A stretch of 64,000 nucleotides of DNA from positions 2,641,501 to 2,705,500 of the forward strand of contig NZ_CP029479.1 in the NCBI RefSeq assembly GCF_003150835.1, given 5' to 3'. Source of the DNA: Phenylobacterium parvum. GTDB taxonomy: Bacteria; Pseudomonadota; Alphaproteobacteria; Caulobacterales; Caulobacteraceae. This document shows positions 1 through 8,123 of the stretch, in pieces. The notes under the pieces are model-generated. The model was given only the letters and a program-made list of their open reading frames with translations. It was not told where the DNA came from and made no database searches. A program made the translations under genes and the position numbers. The first letter of the stretch is position 1. Each line of letters opens with the position of its first letter.

Positions 1-218
1 CCCGGCCGGACCCCGGTCTCCTCCTCGGTTTCGCGGCGGGCGCAGGCGTCGAGGTCCTCGTCTTCCTGGAGGAACCCGCCAGGTAGGGCCCACCGCCCGC
101 GGAAGGGGTCGCCACCCCTGCGGACGAGCAGGGCTTGCAGGGCGCCCTCCCGGAGGCTGAGGATCACTATGTCGGCGGCCACGGCGGGGCGCGGGTAGTC
201 GTAGCAGAAGGCGGGCAT
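1..218 (-). CDS. Nudix hydrolase, NrtR-like N-terminal part (truncated by window edge)
   Basis: Only the first 72 codons are inside the window; the gene runs off position 1. The N-terminus begins MPAFCYDYPRPAV, a start typical of the NrtR/ADP-ribose-pyrophosphatase branch of Nudix proteins. A complete Nudix box (G-x5-E-x7-R-E-x-x-E-E-x-G) is readable at about residues 46-68, so the pyrophosphohydrolase site looks intact. In the NrtR family a C-terminal winged helix follows and the protein is a repressor of NAD metabolism genes; whether this one has that domain cannot be seen here. It is divergent from the ADP-ribosylglycohydrolase fusion at 302, which also points to ADP-ribose/NAD chemistry. 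Nudix fold is certain; NrtR assignment is inference. Confidence 0.85.
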   Translation of the reverse strand, partial: MPAFCYDYPRPAVAADIVILSLREGALQALLVRRGGDPFRGRWALPGGFLQEDEDLDACARRETEEETGVRP

Positions 219-224
219 GTTAGT

Positions 225-237
225 GTGTTGACAACAC
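225..237. promoter_or_regulatory. Palindrome GTGTTGACAACAC, putative operator
   Basis: A perfect 6-bp inverted repeat (GTGTTG / CAACAC) around a single central base lies in the divergent gap between the Nudix gene and the phosphatase/ADP-ribosylglycohydrolase gene. It contains TTGACA (228-233), a perfect -35 hexamer for the rightward gene, so a bound protein would block that promoter. The start codon of the Nudix gene is 7 bp away. Operator function is inferred from symmetry and placement only. Confidence 0.5.
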
Positions 238-256
238 CAAGTGGAATGTGTAGAGA
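228..256 (+). promoter_or_regulatory. Putative sigma-70 promoter for the rightward gene
   Basis: TTGACA at 228-233 is followed after 17 bp by TAGAGA (251-256), a weak -10 match. Both elements fall inside short palindromes, which suggests a regulated promoter for the gene starting at 302. The -10 is poor, so the exact position is tentative. Confidence 0.4.
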
Positions 257-262
257 TTACAC
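248..262. promoter_or_regulatory. Second short palindrome GTGTA-N5-TACAC
   Basis: A 5-bp inverted repeat with a 5-bp spacer overlaps the candidate -10 region of the rightward promoter, 10 bp after the first palindrome. The half-site (GTGT) resembles that of the first palindrome, so the pair may be two sites for one regulator. Functional meaning is inference. Confidence 0.35.
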
Positions 263-301
263 TATCATCCTGTCCCGGACCGTCAACCAAAGGAGACGCC
301 C

Positions 302-1828
302 TTGATCCGAACCAGCCAGTCCCACCCCCTGAGGATCGACTCCGTAAGCGCCGGACCCGGCTGCATCGGCATGACCCTGGCGCCTGGAAAGAAGGGCCCC
401 AGCCACTTCGGGAGCCAGTGGGATCGGGACCTGGAGGCGGACCTGGCCGTCATCGCGGGATGGCGGCCCACCCTGGTGGTCACCCTGATGGAGGCCGACG
501 AATTCACCCTGCTCCGGACTCCCCGGCTCGGGGAGCGGGTCCGCGAGGCGGGGCTCGAATGGCGACACCTTCCCATTCGCGACCTGAAGGCGCCCGACAG
601 GCGGTTCGAAAGCGCCTGGACCTTCGCCGGGGCGGAGATGAGGGACCTCCTGGTCCGGGGCGGGCGGGTCCTCCTCCACTGCAGGGGCGGACGGGGACGC
701 ACGGGACTGGTGGCGGCCCGCCTGCTGGCGGAGCTGGGGGAGCCGGCCGAGGAGGCCCTGCGCCGTGTCCGCTCCGCCCGCGAGGGCGCCGTCGAGACCG
801 AGCCCCAGGAGCGGCATGTCCTTTCCGTCGAGCCGGCGCCGGAGGACCCGGAGCGGACCTCGCGGCGGCTGGCCTGCCTTGCGGCGGGCGCCGTGGGCGA
901 CGCCCTGGGCTATTCCATAGAGTTCCTCAGGCGGAACGACATCACCCGGAAGTTCGGGGAACAGGGCATAATGGCGCCGGAGACGGATGCGGCGGGCCGG
1001 ATCCTGGTCAGCGACGACACCCAGATGACCCTCTTCACCGCCCAGGGATTGCTTGAGTCCGCCGAGCCGACCGTGGAGGCGCGCACCGCCGCCCAGCGCC
1101 GCGCCCTTCTCGACTGGCTAGAGACCCAGGAAGGGGTCTTCCGGCCGGGACGGAATGGCCTGCTGGCCCACCCTTCCCTTTGGGTGCGCCGGGCCCCGGG
1201 CGCCACCTGCCTGTCGGCGCTCAGGGCCGGCGGTCGGGGCGACCTGGTCCGCAAGATCAACGACTCCAAGGGATGCGGCGGGGTGATGCGGGCGGCCCCC
1301 TTCGGCCTGCTGCCCGACGTCTCACCGGAGACCGCCTTCGAGCTGGGCGTCCGGGGCGCGGCCCTGACCCACGGCCACCCCTCTGGCTATCTGCCCGCCG
1401 GCGCCCTCTCGGCCCTGGTCGCCGGCCTGATGACCGGCCGGCCCCTGGACGCGTCCTGGGCCGAGGTCCGGCGCCTCCTGGCTCGCCAGCAAGACGCCGG
1501 GGAGACCCTGGAAGCGACCGACCGGGCCGTCGACCTGGCCGGGCGGGAGCGCATCAGCAACGCCGAGGGCATCCAGCGGCTGGGCGAGGGCTGGACCGGC
1601 GAGGAGGCCCTGGCCATCGCCCTGTTCGCTTCCTTCCGGGGCGAGGACCTGGTGGATACCCTGCGGATCGCCGCCAACCACGATGGCGACTCCGACTCCA
1701 CCGCCGCCATCGCGGGGAACATCCGCGGGGCGGAGGAAGGCCTCTACGGCCTGCCCCTCGAGTGGATCCAGGGCCTCGACGTCTTCGACCCCCTGGTGGA
1801 AATCTCCCGCCGGTGGCCCACGGCCTGA
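302..1828 (+). CDS. Dual-specificity phosphatase / ADP-ribosylglycohydrolase fusion protein
   Basis: This 508-residue protein joins two enzymes. Residues 1-180 form a cyclin-dependent-kinase-inhibitor-3-like dual-specificity phosphatase with the P-loop HCRGGRGRTG (catalytic Cys127, Arg133) and a likely general acid Asp94. Residues 185-508 form a DraG/ARH-type ADP-ribosylglycohydrolase with GAVGDALG near 196, the metal-binding SDDTQM at 237-242 and NHDGDSDSTA from residue 459. The second domain would remove ADP-ribose from proteins or small ligands; the first would dephosphorylate a protein or a phosphorylated ligand. The start is a TTG at 302, chosen because AAAGGAG lies 6 bp upstream and no ATG fits. 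It is divergent from a Nudix gene, so substrates derived from NAD are plausible. Fold assignments are firm; substrates are unknown. Confidence 0.9.
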   Translation: MIRTSQSHPLRIDSVSAGPGCIGMTLAPGKKGPSHFGSQWDRDLEADLAVIAGWRPTLVVTLMEADEFTLLRTPRLGERVREAGLEWRHLPIRDLKAPDRRFESAWTFAGAEMRDLLVRGGRVLLHCRGGRGRTGLVAARLLAELGEPAEEALRRVRSAREGAVETEPQERHVLSVEPAPEDPERTSRRLACLAAGAVGDALGYSIEFLRRNDITRKFGEQGIMAPETDAAGRILVSDDTQMTLFTAQGLLESAEPTVEARTAAQRRALLDWLETQEGVFRPGRNGLLAHPSLWVRRAPGATCLSALRAGGRGDLVRKINDSKGCGGVMRAAPFGLLPDVSPETAFELGVRGAALTHGHPSGYLPAGALSALVAGLMTGRPLDASWAEVRRLLARQQDAGETLEATDRAVDLAGRERISNAEGIQRLGEGWTGEEALAIALFASFRGEDLVDTLRIAANHDGDSDSTAAIAGNIRGAEEGLYGLPLEWIQGLDVFDPLVEISRRWPTA

Positions 1829-1914
1829 GGCCGCGCGACGAATCCGGTTTTCCCTCTCGACGCAAGGCGATCTAGGATGGCGTGAACCCGCTGGAGCGAG
1901 GGAGGAGACAAGAG

Positions 1915-2712
1915 ATGACCGACATTCTGGACCTTGGGGGCCGCGTGGCCCTGGTGACGGGGGCAGGGCAGGGCGTGGGACGCCAGATCGCCCTGCACCT
2001 GGGCGGCGCCGCCCACAGCGGCGGCGTGGTGGTGAACGACTACGTCCTGGAGCGGGCCGAGGCCGTGGCCGAGGAAATCCGCGCCGCGGGGGGCAAGGCC
2101 CTGGCCCTGCAGTGCGACGTCTCCAACCAGGCGGCGGTCAAGGACATGGTGGCCAAGGCCAGCGCCGACCTTGGGCCCATCGGGGTCCTGGTCAACAACG
2201 CCGGCAACGCCGGGGCGACCCCCTCGGCCGACGCCCGCCTGCCCTTCTGGGAGACCGGGCCGGAGGCCTGGCAGACCTTCCTGGGCGTCAACCTCTTCGG
2301 GGTGATCAACTGCACCGGGGCGGTGATCCCCGGCATGATCCAGCGCCAGGCGCCCGGCCGGATCGTCACCATCATCTCCGACGCCGGCCGCTGGGGCGAC
2401 GCCAACATGGAGATCTACGCCGCCGGCAAGGCCGGCGCGGCGGGCTTCATGCGTTCGGTGGCCCGGACCCTGGGCCGGTACGGGATCACGGCCAACTCCG
2501 TGGCCATCGCCCTCACGGCGACCCCGGCCGTCGAGCGCACCCTGAACGGCGACCCCGAGCGCCTGAAGCGGCAGATGGAGAAGTACATCATCCGTCGCCC
2601 CGGGCGCCCGGACGATGTCGCCAACATGGTCCTGTTCCTGTCGTCTGACGCCTCGAGCTGGATCACCGGCCAGGTCTATCCGGTGAATGGCGGCTTCACC
2701 TTCGCGCTCTGA
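1915..2712 (+). CDS. Short-chain dehydrogenase/reductase (SDR)
   Basis: A classical SDR of 265 residues that oxidises or reduces a hydroxyl/keto group with NAD(P)(H) in the cytoplasm. The cofactor motif TGAGQGVG is at residues 15-22, NNAGNAG at 94-100, and the catalytic Ser155, Tyr168 and Lys172 (YAAGK) are all present. The C-terminus carries the usual TGQVYPVNGG motif. An in-frame GTG exists at 1882, but the ATG at 1915 is preceded by AGGGAGGAG at the right distance and gives a family-typical N-terminus. It stands alone, convergent with the DUF4345 gene. Substrate cannot be told from the sequence. Confidence 0.9.
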   Translation: MTDILDLGGRVALVTGAGQGVGRQIALHLGGAAHSGGVVVNDYVLERAEAVAEEIRAAGGKALALQCDVSNQAAVKDMVAKASADLGPIGVLVNNAGNAGATPSADARLPFWETGPEAWQTFLGVNLFGVINCTGAVIPGMIQRQAPGRIVTIISDAGRWGDANMEIYAAGKAGAAGFMRSVARTLGRYGITANSVAIALTATPAVERTLNGDPERLKRQMEKYIIRRPGRPDDVANMVLFLSSDASSWITGQVYPVNGGFTFAL

Positions 2713-2737
2713 GCGCGGCCAGTGGCGCGTCCTGGCC

Positions 2738-3115
2738 TCAGCCCATGAGCGCCAGGACGGCCCGCCCAGGGCTTCCGGCAAGAAGCAGGATGGCGAAGGC
2801 CAGCTCGAAGCCAACCGCCATCAGGTTCCGGGTGTCGCAGGCGTCATCGAGCACAATGGAGGCCGCCCGGCCGAGGGCGGCTCCTGCCCAGCAGAGGCCG
2901 CTGACCGCGAAGAGCATCGGGTCCCGCGTTAGGATCGGCAGGAGCGCCAGCGGGATCCAGAGCCCGCCGTACGTCGCCCGGAACTCCGAGCGTCCAGCAG
3001 GCGTCAGGGCCTGCAGGCCCACGAAACGGGCCGCGGTCCTCGGCAGAACAAGTCCAAGGAGGCCCATCAGCAGGGTCCCTACGGCGCCTCCAAGGTTGAA
3101 AAGGTCCGTCGTCAC
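2738..3115 (-). CDS. DUF4345-type small membrane protein
   Basis: A 125-residue hydrophobic protein with about four membrane segments, resembling the DUF4345 family of uncharacterised inner-membrane proteins (motifs GLQALTPAGRSEFRATYGG and GLWIPLALL). The GTG start overlaps the stop codon of the upstream glycosyltransferase gene as GTGA, so the two are probably translationally coupled. It is the last gene of a three-gene leftward operon with an aminotransferase and a glycosyltransferase, which suggests a membrane-linked accessory role, but no function is known for the family. Confidence 0.75.
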   Translation of the reverse strand: MTTDLFNLGGAVGTLLMGLLGLVLPRTAARFVGLQALTPAGRSEFRATYGGLWIPLALLPILTRDPMLFAVSGLCWAGAALGRAASIVLDDACDTRNLMAVGFELAFAILLLAGSPGRAVLALMG

Positions 3116-4584
3116 CCCGTGGCGGCCAGCGGCGCCCGGGGCGCAAAGACTGTCTCCGACAGGGGCGCCCCACAGCCGCGGGCCTCGTACCGGTCGGCGG
3201 CGAGGCGGGCCAGTCCCTGGATTTCCTTGAGGAAGAGGCCCTGGTCGCGCATGCGGGCGTTGTGGGCGCCCTGCTCGGCCTTCACGGCAGCGAGAAGCTC
3301 GGGGGAGTCCATGAGGAAACCGAGATAACGGAAATACTCGTCGGCATCGCCGGCGACGAAGCTGTCGGGGATGAGGGCGGAGACGTCGCCGAGGCCCAGT
3401 GACAGGACCGCCGCCCCGGCGCCAAGCGCCAGGTTGGCGCTGTTCCCGCCGCCTGTCCGGAAAGGATTGGCGAAGACGTCGACCGTGGTCATCAGCCGGT
3501 CGAGCTCGTGGGAATAGGGAATGTGCATGAAGCGCGGTCCGAGGACCTGCTCGAAGGCGCCGGAGAGGTAATCCGGCAGGCCGCCGACGACCATCCAGAC
3601 ACACTCCGGGCGGTCGCGGATCGCCAGTTCGACCCCGGTGATGTAGGCCTCGTCCATCTCCACCGCGAGCCGGTTGCCGACCGTCGCGATGACGAAGGCG
3701 TCCTCCGAGAGCCCCAGGTCCCGCCGCAGGAGGGGTGTGGGAGGGGGGCCGTCGAGACAGGGCCCGGACGCCAGGCGGACATATCGGTCGATGAAGGCCT
3801 GAGGCGCTCCCTGGTCCGCCCAGAGCCGGCGGATGCGGTCTTCGGCCTGGAAGTACCAGTAGACGTCGGCGAACTGGACAGGGGGCTCGTCGGCGCAGGT
3901 GAACATCAGGGTCGGACCCAGCCGGCTCGCAACGCTGATGACGGGCGAGAGGGCCGGCTCCCCCCAGACATGGAAGGTGCAGGGACCGCGGCCAAGGATG
4001 TCGACCAGGAAGTCCGGATTGTCGCGGGTAGAGACAAGGGAGAGGCCCCGGGACGCCGGGAAATGGCCCAGCCGGGTCTCGATGTAGGCCTTCATCGCCG
4101 GGGTGACGCCACCGGAGTGGACGATCTCCACCCGCTCCGTCTGGGAATCCATCGCGAGGGCGGCCGCATAGTCGATCGCCCCCGCCGAAGGTGAGTGCGC
4201 CGGGTCGAGAAGGTTCCCTGCAAGGATGACGTGGGCGCGCCTCAGACGGCTCCGCGGGAGGGGCCTTGGCTCCATCTGCAACCCGTCCGAGGTCCGGATG
4301 AGGATCTGCCGGGTGAGCGCGTTGAGTCTCCCCCTGAGCCCGTCCGGCAGCGCGGGGCCCCGCCACCAGGCCAGTGCGGCGAGGTCCCCCGCCACGGCCA
4401 GGACAGCATCGTCGGCAAGGCCGCCCGCCTCGATGGCGGCTACGACGCGCAACTGCAGGTCTTCGGGCGGGTGTCCGTCCATGAAGTGCGGCCCGAGCAG
4501 GACCTCCCACCGGGCGGCGATGAGGCGGATGCTCTCGGAATAGGTGGGCTGGGCGCCCTCGAGCAGAAGGTCTTCGAGCTTCAC
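3112..4584 (-). CDS. Glycosyltransferase-like protein (GT-B fold)
   Basis: A 490-residue protein whose second half looks like a nucleotide-sugar-dependent GT-B enzyme: FVIATVGNR near residue 297, then MVVGG near 331, and the donor-site-like stretch NPFRTGGGNSANLALGAGA near residues 373-391 followed by the common C-terminal arrangement of a flexible cap (DADEYFRYLGFLMDSPELL). The first 200 residues are not recognisable to me. The GTG start overlaps the aminotransferase stop as GTGA, with AAAGGA just upstream; a longer in-frame reading exists but its extra N-terminus is only the shadow of the aminotransferase. Likely role: sugar transfer to a surface or secreted molecule made by this locus. Acceptor and donor are unknown. 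Confidence 0.7.
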   Translation of the reverse strand: MKLEDLLLEGAQPTYSESIRLIAARWEVLLGPHFMDGHPPEDLQLRVVAAIEAGGLADDAVLAVAGDLAALAWWRGPALPDGLRGRLNALTRQILIRTSDGLQMEPRPLPRSRLRRAHVILAGNLLDPAHSPSAGAIDYAAALAMDSQTERVEIVHSGGVTPAMKAYIETRLGHFPASRGLSLVSTRDNPDFLVDILGRGPCTFHVWGEPALSPVISVASRLGPTLMFTCADEPPVQFADVYWYFQAEDRIRRLWADQGAPQAFIDRYVRLASGPCLDGPPPTPLLRRDLGLSEDAFVIATVGNRLAVEMDEAYITGVELAIRDRPECVWMVVGGLPDYLSGAFEQVLGPRFMHIPYSHELDRLMTTVDVFANPFRTGGGNSANLALGAGAAVLSLGLGDVSALIPDSFVAGDADEYFRYLGFLMDSPELLAAVKAEQGAHNARMRDQGLFLKEIQGLARLAADRYEARGCGAPLSETVFAPRAPLAATG

Positions 4585-5750
4585 GCGGGAGTCCTTTCGA
4601 AGCCGGCCTGGTCCATCGCAAGCTTCAGGGTGCGGGCGACCCGGTTGATCTGGTCGGGCTGTAGATGGGCGAAGAATGGGATGCCCAGACCCGATCCCGC
4701 CAGCTTCACGGTGGCCTCCAGCGAATCCGAGGGGCAATCGGCGAAGGCCGGTGCAGTGTGGCAGCCTGCGCCCCACCAGCGCCGGGTCTCCACGCCCTGT
4801 TCGTTCAGGAAGGCCTCGACCGCATCGGCCGAGCCCTGCGGCAGGGAGACAAGGCAGGTGCTGGAGATCCAGTCCAGGCCCCAGCCGGACTGGAAGCGCA
4901 CTCGGGGCTCGTCGGACAGGGCGATCCGAAGCCGGCGCGCCGCGGCGACATATCGGTTGCGGGTTTCCGGCCAGATATCCAGGGCGGCGAGGCCCACGGC
5001 GGCAGCGTACTCGCTGAGCTTGGCGTTGGTCGCGGGGTAGCGGGCGATGCGGTCGCCCATGAAGGCGAAGTTCGTCAGGGCGCGCCACCGCCGGGCCAGG
5101 GCAGGGTCCCGCGTGGCGAGGAAGGCGCCCTCGCCGATCCCAAGGGCCTTGGTGGCGTGCAGGCTGACCATGACGGTGACGGCCGCATCGTGGACGGCGT
5201 CAAACCCGGCGGCGGCGTCGAGGATGACCGGAAGTCCCGTCGCTTCCTGGAAGGCGGCCCAGGCCTCGACCTGCGTCGGGCGGCCCATGACCGAGACGGG
5301 GAGGGTCGCCACGACGGGACCGGGCGCCCGTGGCAGGGCCTGGGCCAGGAGGTCAGGCGTCAGTTCACCCCCCTCGGGCTCGACATCGACGAACCAGGGG
5401 GTCAGGCCCGCCATCCGCACCGCATGGGCGGTGGCGACAAAGGTCCAGGAGGGGATGGCGCAGAAGCCGCCCCGCGGCAGGTCGAGAGCCTGCAGGGCAA
5501 GCGTCAGGGCAAGGGTGCCGTTGGCGACGGTAACCACCTCGGTCGGGTGGACGAAGCGACCGGCGAGACGGGCCTCCAGCTCCTGGACGAGGGGGCCGAA
5601 GTTGGAATACCAGCCCGAGGCGTCGATCCTCTGGAGATAGGGCAGGACCCCTTCAGCGGCGGGAAGGGTCGGCGCCGCCACAGGAAGGCGGGCCGGTGTC
5701 GCCGCAGCGACCGGCGCGACGAATCCTGACCTGGGGTCGACGAGCGGCAT
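4581..5750 (-). CDS. DegT/DnrJ/EryC1/StrS-family PLP aminotransferase
   Basis: A 389-residue sugar-type aminotransferase. The PLP-binding lysine is Lys201 in SLHATKALGIGEG, the signature of the DegT family, and ANGTLALTLAL near residue 76 matches the cofactor phosphate-binding region. Members transfer an amino group, usually from glutamate, to a keto sugar, giving amino sugars for glycans or antibiotics. GAGGGAG sits before the ATG. It heads a coupled operon with a glycosyltransferase and DUF4345 protein and diverges from a Gfo/Idh oxidoreductase at 5900. Pairs of a Gfo/Idh dehydrogenase and a DegT aminotransferase make 3-amino sugars in known pathways (NtdC/NtdA, WlbA/WlbE), so an amino sugar or aminocyclitol product is a fair inference. 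Confidence 0.9.
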   Translation of the reverse strand: MPLVDPRSGFVAPVAAATPARLPVAAPTLPAAEGVLPYLQRIDASGWYSNFGPLVQELEARLAGRFVHPTEVVTVANGTLALTLALQALDLPRGGFCAIPSWTFVATAHAVRMAGLTPWFVDVEPEGGELTPDLLAQALPRAPGPVVATLPVSVMGRPTQVEAWAAFQEATGLPVILDAAAGFDAVHDAAVTVMVSLHATKALGIGEGAFLATRDPALARRWRALTNFAFMGDRIARYPATNAKLSEYAAAVGLAALDIWPETRNRYVAAARRLRIALSDEPRVRFQSGWGLDWISSTCLVSLPQGSADAVEAFLNEQGVETRRWWGAGCHTAPAFADCPSDSLEATVKLAGSGLGIPFFAHLQPDQINRVARTLKLAMDQAGFERTPA

Positions 5751-5899
5751 GAAGACTCCCTCGGGGCCTAATCTCAGGCTCCTCTTTTATGGTTAATCCA
5801 GCGTTACCGGCCCGGCTTGGACGAATGGCCGAACCGCCCTAGCCTTCCTCCGTCCAGGATACGGCGACCGGCCGGGTCCAGCGTGGCGGAGGGCGGCGG

Positions 5900-6952
5900 A
5901 TGTCCCGAGTTCGGCTTGTGGTCGTGGGGCCCGGCCTGATGGGCATGAAGCACATCGCCCTCGTGGGCGCCCACCCCGGGGCCGAACTCGTCGCCATCGT
6001 CCAGCCCGAGCCCGTCCACGCCCGGGAGCTTTCCGATACCCTCGGGGTTCCCGTCCATGCGGACGTTGAAACCTGCCTGGAGGCCGAGAAGCCGGACGGG
6101 GTCATCCTGTCCTCCCCCAACGTCTTCCACTTCGAGCAGGCCCGCGCCTGCGCCGAGGCCGGCGTCCCCATGCTGGTCGAGAAGCCGATCACGGACGATG
6201 TCCGGGAGGCCGAGATCCTTGTGGAGATGGTCGCCGCCCGCGGCATACCCACCATGGTCGGCCACCACAGGGCCCACAGCCCTCTCGTCCAGGCCGCGCG
6301 CGAGGTGGTCCAGTCCGGGCGACTGGGCCGCCTGGTCGCCTTCCAGGGCAGCGCGGTCTTTCGCAAGCCGGACGATTACTTCGCGGCGGCCCCCTGGCGG
6401 ACCCGTCCGGGCGGCGGCCCCATCCTCATCAACCTGATCCACGAGATCGGGATGATGCGGACCTTCTGCGGAGAGATCGAGGCGGTCCAGGCCATGACCT
6501 CCTCCAGGGTGCGCGGCCACGCGGTGGAGGACTCCGCCGCCATCACCCTGTCTTTCAGGGGCGGCGCCCTTGGGGTGTTCATGCTGTCGGATTCCGGCGC
6601 CTCGGCCCGCAGCTGGGAGCAGACGACAGGAGAGAACCCGGCCTTCTTCCAGTCCGGCGAAGAGACCTGTTACACCCTGACCGGCGAGCGCGGGACCCTG
6701 CACTTCCCCACCCTGCGCCTCGAGACCTTCGCGACCAAAGCCGAAGCGTCCTGGATGAAGCCGTTCAGTGTCGAGACGGTTCCGGTGACCCGTCGCGATC
6801 CGCTCCAGGCCCAGCTGGACAACTTCCTCGCCGTGATCCGCGGCGAGGCTGAGGTCGTGGTGACGCCCCTGGACGGGCTTCGCAACCTGAGGGTGATCGA
6901 CGCCATCCAGAGATCCGCCGCCTCCGGCCGCCGGGTCGAGGTCGCGGACTGA
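5900..6952 (+). CDS. Gfo/Idh/MocA-family oxidoreductase
   Basis: A 350-residue NAD(P)-dependent dehydrogenase. The Rossmann motif VVGPGLMG is at residues 8-15, the EKP motif at 94-96, and a likely catalytic His181 in INLIHEIG. Family members oxidise or reduce sugars, cyclitols or nucleotide sugars. GGAGGG precedes the ATG. It starts a rightward run of five genes (to 11034) and is divergent from the DegT aminotransferase; together they could oxidise and then aminate a sugar. The C-terminal domain (residues 125-350) is of normal family length. Substrate is unknown. Confidence 0.9.
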   Translation: MSRVRLVVVGPGLMGMKHIALVGAHPGAELVAIVQPEPVHARELSDTLGVPVHADVETCLEAEKPDGVILSSPNVFHFEQARACAEAGVPMLVEKPITDDVREAEILVEMVAARGIPTMVGHHRAHSPLVQAAREVVQSGRLGRLVAFQGSAVFRKPDDYFAAAPWRTRPGGGPILINLIHEIGMMRTFCGEIEAVQAMTSSRVRGHAVEDSAAITLSFRGGALGVFMLSDSGASARSWEQTTGENPAFFQSGEETCYTLTGERGTLHFPTLRLETFATKAEASWMKPFSVETVPVTRRDPLQAQLDNFLAVIRGEAEVVVTPLDGLRNLRVIDAIQRSAASGRRVEVAD

Positions 6953-6956
6953 TCCC

Positions 6957-8123
6957 ATGGCCCGGGTCCTCCTCCTCGACACCAACATCGCCGCTGGCCC
7001 CCTGCTCCAGGCCCTGAAGGCGGAGGGGCACGAGGTGACCCTGGCCGGCGCAAACCCCTCGGACGTCCTGGCCCGCGCCCACCCGGACTATGTCCAGCTG
7101 GACTATTCCGACACGGAGGCGACCCTGCGCCTCTTCGAGGCTGGCGGGTTCGATTTCCTGGCGCCGGGATGCAACGACCGCTCCTACCAGACCTGTGCGG
7201 AGATCGCCGACCGGCGGCCCCTACCCGGCGTCGACGGCTCCGCCGTGACGCGGGCGCTGAACAACAAGGGCGCCTTCCGGTCGTGGGCCCAGGCGATCGG
7301 TCTTCCGGTCCCGCGGACCCTGGGACCCGCCGAGGTCCACCCGGGAATCCCGGTGATCGTCAAGCCGGAGGAATCCTACAGCGGCCGCGGCGCCTCGATC
7401 CTGCGATCGCCAACCGTGGCCGAGGTGTCGGAGGCCCAGGCCCGGGCCTGCGCGGAGTCGCGTTCCGGCGCCTGTGTCATCGAGGAGTTCGTCGAGGGCC
7501 AGCTCTACAGCCACACCGCCTTCGTCGACCGCTCCGGCGTGCGCTGGGACGCCGTCGTCGTGGAGTACGGCTCGGCAAACCCCCTGGCGGTCGACACCAG
7601 CCACCAGGTCGACGACTTCCCCGCCGAAGCCCTTGAGGAAATGCGGGCCGCCGCCGTCCGGATGCAGGCCGAACTCGACCTCAAGCCCGGGCTCCTCCAC
7701 ACCCAGCTGATCCTGGGCCCCTCCGGGATCCGCATCATCGAGGTCACGCGGCGCTGCCCGGGAGACCTCTACAGCCTGCTGATCCGCCTCTCGACGGGCC
7801 TGGATTACGCCCGGGCCTATGTCCGGCCCTTCCTTGGCGAGGACTTCGGGCCCCTGTCTCCAACGGGGCCGGGCGCACTGGTGCTGCGACACACGGTTTC
7901 GTCCCCGGAAGGGGCGCCGCTCGGCGCCCTGCGGTTCCACCGGCCAGTGGACATCGAGCGGCTGGCGCCCCTCGCCCTGGCGGGGGACACGCTTGCGCCC
8001 AGTCCCAGGTCGCGGGCCGGGCTTCTCTTCCTTCGCGCCCGGGACGCCGAAGACCTCGCCGACCTCACCCAGGCGGCGCTCGGGCGGCGGCTGTATGACA
8101 TCCTGCCGGGAGACGCCTGGTGA
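6957..8123 (+). CDS. ATP-grasp carboxylate-amine ligase-like protein
   Basis: A 388-residue ATP-grasp enzyme. The ATP-binding lysine and glycine-rich loop are seen as PVIVKPEESYSGRG (Lys136), the hinge as CVIEEFVEG (Glu176/177) and the metal-binding carboxylate as IRIIEVTRRCPG (Glu262). The N-terminal 90 residues form a Rossmann-like pre-ATP-grasp domain. ATP-grasp ligases join a carboxylate to an amine through an acyl phosphate, so this enzyme may attach an amino acid or acyl group to the product of the aminotransferase. It starts 4 bp after the oxidoreductase stop and overlaps the next gene as GTGA. Substrates cannot be read from the sequence. Confidence 0.85.
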   Translation: MARVLLLDTNIAAGPLLQALKAEGHEVTLAGANPSDVLARAHPDYVQLDYSDTEATLRLFEAGGFDFLAPGCNDRSYQTCAEIADRRPLPGVDGSAVTRALNNKGAFRSWAQAIGLPVPRTLGPAEVHPGIPVIVKPEESYSGRGASILRSPTVAEVSEAQARACAESRSGACVIEEFVEGQLYSHTAFVDRSGVRWDAVVVEYGSANPLAVDTSHQVDDFPAEALEEMRAAAVRMQAELDLKPGLLHTQLILGPSGIRIIEVTRRCPGDLYSLLIRLSTGLDYARAYVRPFLGEDFGPLSPTGPGALVLRHTVSSPEGAPLGALRFHRPVDIERLAPLALAGDTLAPSPRSRAGLLFLRARDAEDLADLTQAALGRRLYDILPGDAW

